A stretch of DNA of 64,000 nt from CAWIJJ01 sp963836405 (GTDB taxonomy: Bacteria; Acidobacteriota; Terriglobia; Bryobacterales; Bryobacteraceae), in the NCBI GenBank assembly GCA_963836405.1, contig CAWIJL010000004.1, positions 62,001 to 126,000 of the forward strand. Direction: 5' to 3'. Numbering within the stretch: the first letter of the stretch is position 1; the number at the start of each line of letters is the position of its first letter. This document shows, piece after piece, positions 8,989-19,187 of the stretch. The notes under the pieces were generated by a model, which did no database searches, had not been told where the DNA came from, and saw only the letters and a program-made list of their open reading frames with translations. The position numbers were made by a program, and so were the translations under genes.

Positions 8989-9699
8989 CTACCGCTGGCT
9001 GAGACCCCCATCCACCGCCAGCAATTGCCCCGTCACGAAATTCGATGCCTGAAGAAAATACAATACCGCTCCCGCAACTTCGTCCGGCGTCCCCCCGCGC
9101 CCCGCCGGCGTCGCTTCGATCATTCGCTTTCCCCTCGGGTCGATATCCTCGAACGGAATCACACCCGGCGCGACCGAGTTTACCGTGATGCTCGGCGCCC
9201 AGGCTTTTGCCAGCGCGCGGGTCAGCATGATCACCCCCGCCTTGGACGCGCAGTAGTGCGCATGTTCCGCCCATGGTCGGATCCCTCCCAGAGAGCTGAT
9301 GTTCACAATCCGGCCGCCATCGCCCTTGAGCATCAGGCGCGCCGCTTCCCGGCAGCAGAAGAACACGCTCTTGAGGTTCACGCTGTGGATGAAATCCCAG
9401 TCCTTTTCGGTGATCTCGAGCGGGTCGAAGCGCGTGAACCGCGCGGCATTATTGACCAGGGCGTCCAGCCTTCCCAGCCGCTCCTCCACTTCCCGGAACA
9501 TCCGCTCGATTTCCGCCACCGACTCCAAATTGGCCCGGAATAGTTCCGCGCCTCCGCACTCTTCGGCCGTGCGCCGGGCTTCCGCTTCCGAAGCATGATA
9601 GTGGACGGCAACGCGCGCGCCCTCGGCGGCCAAACGCAAGGCTATCCCGCGGCCGATCCGTTTGGCGGCGCCCGTGATCAGAACGGTCCTGTCCTTCAA
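8989..9699 (-). CDS. SDR-family oxidoreductase (pteridine/3-oxoacyl reductase-like)
   Basis: A 236-residue classical SDR with TGAAKRIG near the N-terminus, NNAA instead of NNAG, a complete Ser-Tyr-Lys set ('INISSLGG', 'YCASK') and the C-terminal 'FVTGQLLAVDGG'. The TGxxKRIG form of the glycine motif is common in pteridine reductase/FolM-like and FabG-like members, which use NADPH. The precise substrate is unknown. It is the upstream member of a two-gene minus-strand unit with the secreted TIGR03437-like protein. Confidence 0.85.
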   Translation of the reverse strand: MKDRTVLITGAAKRIGRGIALRLAAEGARVAVHYHASEAEARRTAEECGGAELFRANLESVAEIERMFREVEERLGRLDALVNNAARFTRFDPLEITEKDWDFIHSVNLKSVFFCCREAARLMLKGDGGRIVNISSLGGIRPWAEHAHYCASKAGVIMLTRALAKAWAPSITVNSVAPGVIPFEDIDPRGKRMIEATPAGRGGTPDEVAGAVLYFLQASNFVTGQLLAVDGGLSQR

Positions 9700-9789
9700 C
9701 CGGACCTCCGGCGCTGACGTACGGAACCCGCGGCGTTCATCCCTACCATCATTACAGACGTTTCGATTGGGGGGCGCGCCGGAAGCGCC

Positions 9790-10704
9790 CTAGTCGAAGA
9801 ACGCCACTTCCGGTTGAATCCGTTCCGCCCCGCAGAAACACGTCTTCGAAACCTGGTAGCCGGCGTAGGCCTCGCGGACCAGGCCCGGCACTGCGGTCTC
9901 GTCCCCGGCAACGTGGTAAATGCAGAGCGCCATGCGCGGGTGGAATTTCGCAATCGTATTTCTTGCGCCGGTGACTGCCTTCCGTTCGGCTCCCTCGATG
10001 TCCATCTTGATGAAATCCACCCGCGGCAAGTGGAGTTCGGCAATCAGCTTGTCGATAGTCGTCAACTGCGCTTCCACGAACTGGGCATGTTCGATCGGAC
10101 GAACGAAACTGTCCTTCGCCGACGCCACAGGATCGACGCTCAACTTCAGCGTATCGTCCTTGTCCCACACGCCCTTTGGATACACCTCCACCCGCCCCTG
10201 GGCAATCTCGGCGGCAAATGTCCGTCGCAGGCACTCCAGGTTTTCGGGAGCCGGTTCGATTGCCACAACCTTCGCCGCCCCGGCGAGCAGCGCCTTGCGG
10301 GTGAAGACCCCGACGTTTGCGCCGGCATCCAATACGATGTCGCCCGGCTTGATCCGGGTCCCGTAGATGTTGCGCTGTTGTTCTCCCAGGTCGTACAGCA
10401 AATCGTCGCCGCTTGCGGTCGGCATCCAGAATTCGCCCAGAGGCGTGGCCCACAGGGAATAGCGGTCATCCTGCCGGATCTTCTTGCTCGACGCTTTCAG
10501 TTCACTGACGTTCTTCGCCTGCAACCGGGAAATCGCTTCGGATTCGAACGACTCTGCCAGAGTGCAATTTCCCGCCCTGCCGCCGAAATAATGCGAGAGG
10601 ACGAGCGGCGCATGGTGCACCCGCGCAATTTGAACCAGGGATAAGGCCGCCGGAAATGCGACCATCAGGGAACAGAAGACCACCTTCGATTTCGGTTTCG
10701 TCAT
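9790..10704 (-). CDS. FkbM-family SAM-dependent methyltransferase, N-terminally anchored
   Basis: A 304-residue protein with a short hydrophobic N-terminus ('VVFCSLMVAFPAALSLVQIA'), suggesting a signal anchor. A class I SAM-binding core follows: 'VLDAGANVGVFT' is motif I and 'AIEPAPEN' the acidic loop after beta-2. 'VDFIKMDIEGAE' is the diagnostic FkbM motif. FkbM proteins O-methylate sugars or small molecules. The anchor suggests action on an exported glycan or lipid, which is inference. ATG 10704 was preferred over an upstream TTG because it directly precedes the hydrophobic segment. The flanking genes are monocistronic-looking. Confidence 0.8.
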   Translation of the reverse strand: MTKPKSKVVFCSLMVAFPAALSLVQIARVHHAPLVLSHYFGGRAGNCTLAESFESEAISRLQAKNVSELKASSKKIRQDDRYSLWATPLGEFWMPTASGDDLLYDLGEQQRNIYGTRIKPGDIVLDAGANVGVFTRKALLAGAAKVVAIEPAPENLECLRRTFAAEIAQGRVEVYPKGVWDKDDTLKLSVDPVASAKDSFVRPIEHAQFVEAQLTTIDKLIAELHLPRVDFIKMDIEGAERKAVTGARNTIAKFHPRMALCIYHVAGDETAVPGLVREAYAGYQVSKTCFCGAERIQPEVAFFD

Positions 10705-10791
10705 GCAAGCCGTCCGACAGACATGATCGGCGACCTGTGTCCCCCGGGACAAGTCCAAATCCGACAGTATTCCCGCGTTAACTAACGGTAT

Positions 10792-11913
10792 TCAGGCTCT
10801 CGTCTGACCGAGGCTCTCCTCGCGCACCGTAATGGAAGCGATGAAGTCCCGGTCGAGTTCGTAGCCGAACCCCGGTTCGTCCCTCACCTCGATCGTTCCC
10901 CGCGCGGTTATGTCCACGGGCGGTTCGACGATGTCCCGCTTCCAGTACCGCTGGCTCGCCGAAACATCGCCCGGCAACACGAAATCCGGTAGCGTCGATA
11001 GCGCGATGTTGTGCGCACGTCCCACGCCCGCTTCCAGCATGCCTCCGCACCAGACCGGAATTCCCGCTGCCTGCGCCGCATCGTGGACCTTCTTCGCTTC
11101 CGTGAAGCCGCCCACCCTGCCCAGTTTGATATTGATGATCCCGCAGGCCCGCAGCCGGATCGCCTGTTCCGCATGATGGGCCGAGCGGATGCACTCGTCC
11201 AGGCAAACCGGAGTATCCAGGCGCCGCTGCAATTCGGCGTGATCGACGATGTCGTCGTGCGCCAGCGGCTGCTCGATCATCATCAGGTAAAACTCGTCCA
11301 GCCGCTTCAGATCGCCGGCATCTGCCAGCGTGTACGCCGAGTTGGCGTCGGCCATCAGCTTGATGGATGGGAACCGCTCGCGCACGCGCCGCACCACGTC
11401 CACGTCCCATCCCGGCTTGATTTTCATCTTGATCCGCTGGTAACCGGCGGCAAGTTCGCATTCGATCTTCTCGAATAGCTGTTCCACCGAGTCCTGGATC
11501 CCGATGGAAACGCCGCACGGAATCTCCCGCCGCGCTCCCCCGCCTATCTTCTTCCAAAGCGGCACCCCGTCCACACGGGCGCACAGATCCCAAACCGCCG
11601 CCTCCAGGCTCCCGCGCGCCATGTTGTGTCCGCGAATGTGGGCCGTCCGGGCGGCAATCTCCTCGGGGCCGTGAAATTCGAAACCGAGCACGCGCGGCGC
11701 GACATAATCGCGTAGAATCAGCCACGCCGATTCGGTCCACTCCTCGTTGTAGAAAGGATTCTCGCCGGCCGTGACTTCGCCCCAACCCGTCGCGCCTTCG
11801 GCCGCCACCTCCACCAGCACGATGTCCCGCCCGTAAGTCCGGCCGAAACTGGTTTCGAAAAAGTGCACCAGCGGCATTCGAATCTGCCGCAGCGTGATTC
11901 TTTCGATCTTCAT
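10792..11913 (-). CDS. menC: o-Succinylbenzoate synthase / N-succinylamino acid racemase (enolase superfamily)
   Basis: A 373-residue muconate-lactonizing-subgroup enolase-superfamily protein of the MenC type 2/NSAR family. The catalytic Lys pair is in 'RIKMKIKPG' (KxK) with a second Lys in 'INIKLGRVGG'. The Mg2+ ligands are Asp in 'LMADAN', Glu in 'MIEQP' and Asp in 'CLDECI'. Members make o-succinylbenzoate for menaquinone or racemise N-succinylamino acids, and some do both. The start ATG 11913 forms an ATGA overlap with the stop of the GNAT gene upstream. That arrangement is characteristic of the N-succinylamino acid racemase pathway, and no other men genes lie in the window, so racemase activity is at least as likely. 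Confidence 0.85.
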   Translation of the reverse strand: MKIERITLRQIRMPLVHFFETSFGRTYGRDIVLVEVAAEGATGWGEVTAGENPFYNEEWTESAWLILRDYVAPRVLGFEFHGPEEIAARTAHIRGHNMARGSLEAAVWDLCARVDGVPLWKKIGGGARREIPCGVSIGIQDSVEQLFEKIECELAAGYQRIKMKIKPGWDVDVVRRVRERFPSIKLMADANSAYTLADAGDLKRLDEFYLMMIEQPLAHDDIVDHAELQRRLDTPVCLDECIRSAHHAEQAIRLRACGIINIKLGRVGGFTEAKKVHDAAQAAGIPVWCGGMLEAGVGRAHNIALSTLPDFVLPGDVSASQRYWKRDIVEPPVDITARGTIEVRDEPGFGYELDRDFIASITVREESLGQTRA

Positions 11914-12653
11914 TGCCACGGCTCCAGCAGGTACACGCCTTCCTTATCGCCGCGCTCGAATCCGGTCACGGCCAACCCTCGCGCAAATGCGTCTTGAAAC
12001 CGGCGCGCATTGGCGGCCTGAATGTCGCGGGCGGAGTCCCGCCGCACGCCCCGGATTTCGCCGATATCCGCCGGGAATGCAATTCGCTCCGTCGCGCGCC
12101 GTTCCGTGCGTTCGCCGGCCAGGATCCTGCGGACGCGGTAAGAGTCCAGCCACCATTCCGCGATGCAGCGGTCCGTCGGCAGCCCTCCGTGCAGCGGGCT
12201 GGCCGTCACCCCGTACTGATTCTCGCTGTATCTCCTGACGATGGCGCCCAGCCGCTCGATGTTGAAGAAAGCGTTCTTCAGCTCGAGCGGATCGAAGGTC
12301 CATTCAATAAGCTGGATGCCCCTCTCGAGCGCCTCGTCGCGCTGCATCAGCTTCAACCGCCGCCCGATGCCCAGGTTGTGGTGGCCCGGAAGAACGCCCA
12401 GCATGTGGCTGTGCAGGTACGGACGCCCGCCCCGCTTCACGCCCGGAAGCGCAAAACAGAAACCCACCATCTGGCCGCCTTCGAATGCGCCGAACACGTG
12501 CCCCCCGATCTTGGCAATCACAACCAGAAAACGCACCGGCAGCAGTTCCACATCCGCGAAACCCCAGATCGTTTTCTGTAGCCGGACTACGTCTTCGAAT
12601 TCTTCGAGAGAGAAAAGCTGCCGCGTGGAAACTACCGCTTCGCTTCCTGCCAC
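11910..12653 (-). CDS. GNAT-family acyltransferase (COG3375-like), probable amino acid N-succinyltransferase
   Basis: A 247-residue GNAT protein. 'HSHMLGVLPGHHNLGIGRRL' holds the acyl-CoA-binding motif A (Q/RxxGxG/A form), with a conserved 'EWTFDPL' strand and 'NIERLGA' following. Proteins of this group occur next to N-succinylamino acid racemase in Geobacillus and relatives. There the published pathway is D-amino acid N-succinylation, racemisation, then desuccinylation to the L-amino acid. Here it overlaps menC by four bases (ATGA). The start is GTG 12653 within the end of mazG, with GGAGG four bases upstream, so mazG, this gene and menC form a coupled operon. The substrate assignment is inferred from context. 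Confidence 0.75.
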   Translation of the reverse strand: MAGSEAVVSTRQLFSLEEFEDVVRLQKTIWGFADVELLPVRFLVVIAKIGGHVFGAFEGGQMVGFCFALPGVKRGGRPYLHSHMLGVLPGHHNLGIGRRLKLMQRDEALERGIQLIEWTFDPLELKNAFFNIERLGAIVRRYSENQYGVTASPLHGGLPTDRCIAEWWLDSYRVRRILAGERTERRATERIAFPADIGEIRGVRRDSARDIQAANARRFQDAFARGLAVTGFERGDKEGVYLLEPWQ

Positions 12654-13444
12654 AGAGCCTCCATTTCCTCGATATTCGAATCCTCGAACTTCTTCCCCTG
12701 CTCGGCCAGCCGCCTCTCGATATAGCCGAACCGCCGCCGGAATTTCGCGTTCGTCTTGCGCAGCGCCTGCTCGGGGTCCACTTTCACGAACCGCGCCAGG
12801 TTCACCAGCACGAATAGCAGGTCGCCCAGTTCGTCCTCCAGTTCCTCCGCCGACGCCTTGCGCCTCGCTTCGTCGAATTCAGCCAGCTCTTCGTGCAGCT
12901 TCTCGATCACCTGCTCGGCGTTCTCCCAATCGAAACCGACCCCCGCCGCGCGCGATGCCACCTGCTGCGCTTCCACCAGCGCCGGCAGCGTCCGCGGCAC
13001 GCCCGCCAGCATCGAATCCGCTTCCCTGCCCTTCTCCTTTTTCTCGGCCGCCTTCACTTCGCCCCAGATGCGCTTCACATCCCCCGCCGTCTCCGCGCTG
13101 TCCTCGCCGAATACGTGTGGATGCCGCCGGATCAACTTGCTGTTAATGGCGTCGAGCGCGTCACCAATACGGAAGTGCTCCGCCTCGGCCGCCATCTGCG
13201 CATAAAACACCGCTTGCAGCATGTAGTCGCCGAGTTCCTCGGCTAGGTCCTGCCAGTCGCGCCGGTCGATCGCGTCCAGTACTTCGTAAGTCTCTTCCAG
13301 CGTGTAGGGCTTGATGGTGTCGAAGGTCTGCTCCCGGTCCCACGGGCAGCCGCCGGGGGCGCGCAGCCGCGCCATAAGCTCCACCAGTCGTTGGAATTTT
13401 TCGCCGGCCGTGGAATCGTTTTTCATGTCGGGTGGAATGTCCAT
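12632..13444 (-). CDS. mazG: Nucleoside triphosphate pyrophosphohydrolase MazG
   Basis: A full-length MazG of about 270 residues with two all-alpha MazG repeats. The first has 'GGCPWDREQT' and the metal-binding 'EETYEVLDAI' plus 'EELGDYMLQ' (EExxE/ExxD pattern). The second has 'EELAEFDEAR' plus 'EDELGDLLFVLVN'. The enzyme hydrolyses NTPs to NMP and pyrophosphate, with roles in nucleotide sanitation and in moderating ppGpp-dependent stress. The start is ATG 13444 or the in-frame ATG 13426; neither has a strong ribosome site. It heads the mazG-GNAT-menC operon and is divergent from metX. Confidence 0.93.
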   Translation of the reverse strand: MDIPPDMKNDSTAGEKFQRLVELMARLRAPGGCPWDREQTFDTIKPYTLEETYEVLDAIDRRDWQDLAEELGDYMLQAVFYAQMAAEAEHFRIGDALDAINSKLIRRHPHVFGEDSAETAGDVKRIWGEVKAAEKKEKGREADSMLAGVPRTLPALVEAQQVASRAAGVGFDWENAEQVIEKLHEELAEFDEARRKASAEELEDELGDLLFVLVNLARFVKVDPEQALRKTNAKFRRRFGYIERRLAEQGKKFEDSNIEEMEALWQEAKR

Positions 13445-13493
13445 CAATGTAGCACGCGGGCGGTCGCCGGCCGGGTCTCCGGCGACCCTCTGT

Positions 13494-13499
13494 TATGAT
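13494..13499 (+). promoter_or_regulatory. Candidate -10 element (TATGAT) for metX
   Basis: TATGAT lies 15 bases before the metX start in the short divergent gap. No good -35 is visible. The leader would be only a few bases long. Confidence 0.35.
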
Positions 13500-13514
13500 G
13501 AAAACTCTTCCGGG

Positions 13515-14624
13515 ATGATCGTCGAGTCCAATACCACGCGGTTTGAGTCTCTCTCCCTCGATAGCGGCGCCACCCTCGCGCCGGTAGAGGTGGCCTACGA
13601 GACCTACGGCTTGCTTAACGATGCCAAGTCCAATGCGATCCTGGTATTGCACGCCTTCTCCGGAGACGCGCACGCCGCCGGCATCAGCCACGATGGCGGC
13701 AAGCCCGGCTGGTGGGACAACATGATCGGCCCGGGCAAGGCCTTCGACACCAACCGCTACTTCGTCATCTGCTCCAATGTGCTCGGCGGCTGCCGCGGCA
13801 CCACCGGTCCCGGCTCCATCAACCCAGCTACCGGCTGCCCCTACGGCATGTCGTTTCCCGTCATCACAGTCGCCGATATGGTCCGCCTCCAGAAGATGCT
13901 CATCGACTGGTTCGGCATTCGACGCCTGCTCGCCGTCACCGGCGGATCCATGGGAGGAATGCAGGCGCTCGAATGGGCCGTGGCGTACCCTGAGCAGGTG
14001 GTTGCAGCCATCCCGATCGCCACAACGGCTCGTCACACCGCCCAGCAGATCGCGTTCAATGAGGTCGGACGCCAGGCCATCATGGCCGACCCCGACTGGA
14101 ACGCCGGCAACTACTACGGCAAGCAACCCCCCGCGCGCGGCCTCGCCGTGGCCCGCATGGTCGGCCACATCACTTATATGAGTGACGATTCCATGCGCGA
14201 AAAGTTCGGCCGCCGCCTCCGCGGCAAGGATGCCTTCGGCTTCGATTTCGAAGTCGACTTCGAAGTCGAGAGCTACCTGCGCTATCGCGGCAGCCAGTTC
14301 GTGTACCGCTTCGATGCGAATTCGTATCTCTATATCACCAAGGCCATGGATTATTTCGACCTCGCCAACGGGCGCGGGCCGTCGCTCCCCGCCGCGTTCG
14401 AACGCGTGCGCTCGCGCTTCCTGGTGATCAGCTTCAGCTCCGATTGGCTCTACCCCAGTTACCAGTCGCAGGAGATGGTGCGGGCCCTCCGCTCGCGCAA
14501 CTGCGACGTCGCCTACGTCGAGCTTCAGTCCAACTACGGGCACGATTCCTTCCTGGTGGACGTGGCCGAGCAAAGCGCCATCGTCGCCGGCTTCCTCTCC
14601 AGCACCTTCGAGAAAGTGCAATGA
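13515..14624 (+). CDS. metX: Homoserine O-acetyltransferase (MetX)
   Basis: A 369-residue alpha/beta hydrolase of the MetX family, which acetylates (or in some lineages succinylates) L-homoserine with acyl-CoA as the first committed step of methionine synthesis. The nucleophile is Ser145 in 'GGSMGGMQALEW'; the rest of the triad is Asp310 in 'SSDWLYP' and His343 in 'NYGHDSF'. 'GGCRGTTGPGS' is a family motif. ATG 13515 ('MIVESNTT') was chosen because upstream in-frame sequence has out-of-frame composition from the divergent mazG. The stop overlaps the start of metW (ATGA), the usual metXW arrangement. Confidence 0.93.
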   Translation: MIVESNTTRFESLSLDSGATLAPVEVAYETYGLLNDAKSNAILVLHAFSGDAHAAGISHDGGKPGWWDNMIGPGKAFDTNRYFVICSNVLGGCRGTTGPGSINPATGCPYGMSFPVITVADMVRLQKMLIDWFGIRRLLAVTGGSMGGMQALEWAVAYPEQVVAAIPIATTARHTAQQIAFNEVGRQAIMADPDWNAGNYYGKQPPARGLAVARMVGHITYMSDDSMREKFGRRLRGKDAFGFDFEVDFEVESYLRYRGSQFVYRFDANSYLYITKAMDYFDLANGRGPSLPAAFERVRSRFLVISFSSDWLYPSYQSQEMVRALRSRNCDVAYVELQSNYGHDSFLVDVAEQSAIVAGFLSSTFEKVQ

Positions 14625-15250
14625 GCGCCGAAATCGCCGGCAAACAGGCCTTCGTCCGCGAGCTGCTGGGCCGCAGCGATTATGCCATCATCGGAGAGAT
14701 CGTTCAGCCGGACTCGCGCGTGCTCGACCTCGGCTGCGGCGAAGGCGAGTTGCTGGAGTGGCTCGCGGCCACCAAGAACGTCGTCGCCCGCGGTGTCGAA
14801 ATCTCTGGCGCCCGCGTGCAGCGCGCCATCGCCCGGGGCGTCTCCGTCTTCCAGTCCGATATCGACCAGGGACTCGCCGATTACCCGGATCGGAGCTTCG
14901 ACTACGTGATCCTCAGCCAGACGCTTCAGGAAACGCGCCGCCCGCGCCAGGTGCTGCGCGAGATGCTGCGCGTCGGCCGGCGCGGCATCGTGGCATTCCC
15001 CAATTTCGGCCACTGGCGCGTGCGCCTTTCCATGCTGATGAGCGGCCGTGCGCCGCGCACCAAGCTGTTCCCCTATGCCTGGTACGAATCCCCCAACATC
15101 CACTTCCTCACCGTTCGCGATTTCGAAGAACTGGCCGCGGAAGAGGGCCTCGTCGTCGAGCGCCGCTACTATCTGGCGGGCCGCCGCAAAGTAAACACGC
15201 TGCCCAACCTGATGGCCGAAGTGGCCGTTTTTCTGATCTCTCGAGGATAA
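14621..15250 (+). CDS. metW: Methionine biosynthesis protein MetW
   Basis: A 209-residue SAM-methyltransferase-like protein of the MetW family. 'VLDLGCGEGELL' is motif I, with 'SFDYVILSQTLQ' and 'AFPNFGHWRVR' as MetW signatures. MetW pairs with MetX and is required for, or stimulates, its homoserine acyltransferase activity. It overlaps metX by four bases, and a racemase homologue follows 7 bases downstream. Confidence 0.93.
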   Translation: MSAEIAGKQAFVRELLGRSDYAIIGEIVQPDSRVLDLGCGEGELLEWLAATKNVVARGVEISGARVQRAIARGVSVFQSDIDQGLADYPDRSFDYVILSQTLQETRRPRQVLREMLRVGRRGIVAFPNFGHWRVRLSMLMSGRAPRTKLFPYAWYESPNIHFLTVRDFEELAAEEGLVVERRYYLAGRRKVNTLPNLMAEVAVFLISRG

Positions 15251-15257
15251 TCCGACT

Positions 15258-15896
15258 ATGCGAAAACTGGGTCTGATCGGCGGCCTGGGACCAGGCGCGA
15301 CCATCCACTACTATGAGGAACTCACGCGCCTCGACGCCGGCGAGATGCTGATCGTTCAGGCGGATCTCGATCGCGTTCGCGGTGCCGTGGAGCACGGTGA
15401 CCTCTCCGGCCTCGCCGCTTATTTCGCCGGCCTGATCGGGCGGCTTGCCGCCGGAGGCGCGGAGATCGCTGCCATTTCCGCAGTCACCCCGCATATCTGT
15501 ATTCGCGAGCTCGAGCCCATCTCGCCCCTACCCCTGGTGAACATCGTCGAAACCACACGCCAGGCGCTCCTGGCGCGGGGATACCGCCGCGTCGCCCTCT
15601 TCGGTACCCGCTTCGTCGTCGAAAGCCGGATGTTCGGCATGCTCGAAGGCGTCGATGTGATCGTCCCCGAACAGGTGGACGCCATCCACGACGCCTACAT
15701 GCAAACCGTCGCCGGCAAATCCACCAGCCGCGACACCCTGATCCGCATCGCCCGCGAACTCCCGGTGGATGCCGTCGTCCTCGCCGGCACAGACCTCGCC
15801 CTCATCTTCGACGAAACCAACACCGGCTTTCCCGCTGTCGATGCCGGCCAGGCGCATATCGAGGCCATCCTGCGCGAACTGCGCCAGGGAATATAG
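15258..15896 (+). CDS. Aspartate/glutamate racemase-family protein lacking both catalytic cysteines
   Basis: A 212-residue protein with the fold signature of the Asp/Glu/hydantoin racemase superfamily: 'KLGLIGGLGPGATIHYY' at the N-terminus is the YgeA-type start, and a pseudo-duplicated second half follows. In active racemases a Cys precedes Asn-Thr-x-His near residue 80 and a second lies in GCTE. Here the equivalents read 'SAVTPH' (Ala75 in place of Cys) and 'AGTD' (Gly177 in place of Cys). Standard two-base racemisation is therefore not possible. It may be a binding protein, a lyase-type member or a racemase with a changed mechanism. It is transcribed with metX-metW, which suggests a role around methionine or amino acid metabolism. 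Confidence 0.75.
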   Translation: MRKLGLIGGLGPGATIHYYEELTRLDAGEMLIVQADLDRVRGAVEHGDLSGLAAYFAGLIGRLAAGGAEIAAISAVTPHICIRELEPISPLPLVNIVETTRQALLARGYRRVALFGTRFVVESRMFGMLEGVDVIVPEQVDAIHDAYMQTVAGKSTSRDTLIRIARELPVDAVVLAGTDLALIFDETNTGFPAVDAGQAHIEAILRELRQGI

Positions 15897-15911
15897 TAGG
15901 GTCTTAGACTC

Positions 15912-17561
<1,650 letters not shown>

Positions 17562-17589
17562 AACCCGCCGGATAAGATGGGTGATCCAC

Positions 17590-18468
17590 ATGGAAAGCGG
17601 ATCGCTACGACACCGGCTCATGTTGGTCGCCGCCGCGGCCCTGTTTTCCACCGGCGGCGCCGCCATAAAGGCCGCCACCCTGACAGGTTTTCAGATCGCC
17701 AGCCTGCGCTCCGGAATCGCAGCCGTGTTCCTCCTGGCGGCCATTCCGGAGACCCGCCGCGGATGGAGTGTGCGAATGGCGCCCGTTGCCGCCGCTTACG
17801 CGGCCACCCTGGTGCTGTTCGTGCTCTCCAACCGGTTGACGACCGCGGCGAATGCCATCTTCCTGCAATCGGCTTCGCCGCTGTACCTGCTGCTGCTCGG
17901 TCCGCTCCTGCTTCACGAGCCGGTCCGGCGGCGCGACATAATCTTTCTTCTGGCGGTAGTGTGCGGAGTCACTTTAGTTTTTGTCGGAGCGCAAGACGCG
18001 GCAGCTTCGGCCCCGGATCCGAGGCGCGGGAACATACTGGGTGCGGCCAGTGGCCTGACGTACGCCCTGATGCTCGCCGGCTTGCGCTGGCTGGCCCGAA
18101 AAGGCGAGGGCGGGAATGCAATTGCCACCGCCGCTGTGGGCAATCTGGCAGCGTGCATCGCGGTCCTGCCGTGGGCGCTCCCTTTGGCCGGAGTCGGCTT
18201 CACCGATGCCGCCGTCCTGCTGTACCTTGGCTGCTTCCAGATCGGCGTGGCCTACCTGCTGTTGACCAGGGGCATCCGTTACGTCCCCGCCGTGGAGGCC
18301 ACTACCCTCCTGATGGCCGAACCGGCCCTCAGCCCGGTTTGGACCTGGATCGTTCATGGCGAGACTCCGGGCGGATGGGCAATCGCCGGTGGAACGCTGA
18401 TCCTTTCCGCAACGCTGTGGAACACGCTGCGCGACCGATGGCACGCGGCCCGGCGCAATTCGTGTTAG
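17590..18468 (+). CDS. EamA/DMT-superfamily transporter
   Basis: A 292-residue polytopic membrane protein with about ten predicted helices in two homologous five-helix EamA halves. The first begins 'LMLVAAAALFSTGGAAIK', with a conserved short helix 'LRSGIAAVFLLAA'; the second begins around 'GNILGAASGLTYALMLAGLRW'. Members export amino acids, nucleosides or other metabolites; the substrate cannot be read. ATG 17590 is chosen over GTG 17581 only because it is closer to the first helix. The gene follows the FAD oxidoreductase by 28 bases. Confidence 0.85.
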   Translation: MESGSLRHRLMLVAAAALFSTGGAAIKAATLTGFQIASLRSGIAAVFLLAAIPETRRGWSVRMAPVAAAYAATLVLFVLSNRLTTAANAIFLQSASPLYLLLLGPLLLHEPVRRRDIIFLLAVVCGVTLVFVGAQDAAASAPDPRRGNILGAASGLTYALMLAGLRWLARKGEGGNAIATAAVGNLAACIAVLPWALPLAGVGFTDAAVLLYLGCFQIGVAYLLLTRGIRYVPAVEATTLLMAEPALSPVWTWIVHGETPGGWAIAGGTLILSATLWNTLRDRWHAARRNSC

Positions 18469-18484
18469 AAATGGGAACAGAGAG

Positions 18485-19117
18485 ATGGGTTTGAAGTTCA
18501 TCGGAGTGTTGGCTTCACTGGGACTGTGGGCTTCGGCGACCCGGGTCATGAATTTCGACCGCGAGCCGTTCGGCATGACTCCTCCAGGCTGGACCACCAC
18601 CGCGCTTTCAGGGGCGCCGGGCAAATGGGAAATCCTCAAAGATGGTACAGCGCCAACCCAACCCTACGTGCTTGCCCAGGTCTCCGAGGACGTAGGCTCA
18701 GCCAGGTTTCCGCTGGCCGTTTGGGACGGCGAACAGCTCAGGAACGCCGATATCAGCGTTCGCATCAAACCCGTTTCCGGCAGGCAGGATCGCGCCGGAG
18801 GCCTCGTCTTCCGCTACCGCAACCGCCAGAATTACTACCAGGTGCGCGCCGACGCCCTGGCCAATACCGTGGCGGTGTACCGGATTGAGGACGGCCGCCA
18901 AGTCCGCCTCGGCGCTGCCGTCCGCCACGATATTCCCGTCAACCAGTGGCGCATCCTGAAAGTGGCGTTGCGCGGCGACCAGTTCCAGGTCTACGTAGAT
19001 CACCGGCGGATTCTGCGCGGCCGCGACGACACGTATACGGGTCCCGGCAAAGCAGGACTGTTTACTGTCGGAGACTCGGTGACTTACTTCGACGAATTTC
19101 GGCTCGATCCCAAGTAA
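18485..19117 (+). CDS. Secreted laminin-G/concanavalin-like (DUF1080-related) protein
   Basis: A 210-residue protein with a short hydrophobic leader ('FIGVLASLGLWASA'). A jelly-roll-type beta sandwich follows: 'DRAGGLVFRYRNRQNYYQVR' with 'NQWRILKVALRGDQFQVYVD' and 'GKAGLFTVGDSVTYFDEF' is the pattern of concanavalin-A-like/DUF1080-type glycan-binding or 3-keto-glycoside hydrolase domains. Catalytic residues cannot be assigned. An AGAGAG stretch just before the ATG is a weak ribosome site. It sits 17 bases behind the EamA gene and likely belongs to that transcript. Confidence 0.65.
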   Translation: MGLKFIGVLASLGLWASATRVMNFDREPFGMTPPGWTTTALSGAPGKWEILKDGTAPTQPYVLAQVSEDVGSARFPLAVWDGEQLRNADISVRIKPVSGRQDRAGGLVFRYRNRQNYYQVRADALANTVAVYRIEDGRQVRLGAAVRHDIPVNQWRILKVALRGDQFQVYVDHRRILRGRDDTYTGPGKAGLFTVGDSVTYFDEFRLDPK

Positions 19118-19187
19118 CCGCCTCCGCAAACGCCTGCCCCGGAAATACTGTTCCCGCTGGTCGCCAAAACAGACAATACTAATGTGA

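Noticed and set aside
13161..14621. 486-codon minus-strand frame opposite metX
   Set aside because: MetX triad and family motifs identify the plus strand as coding.
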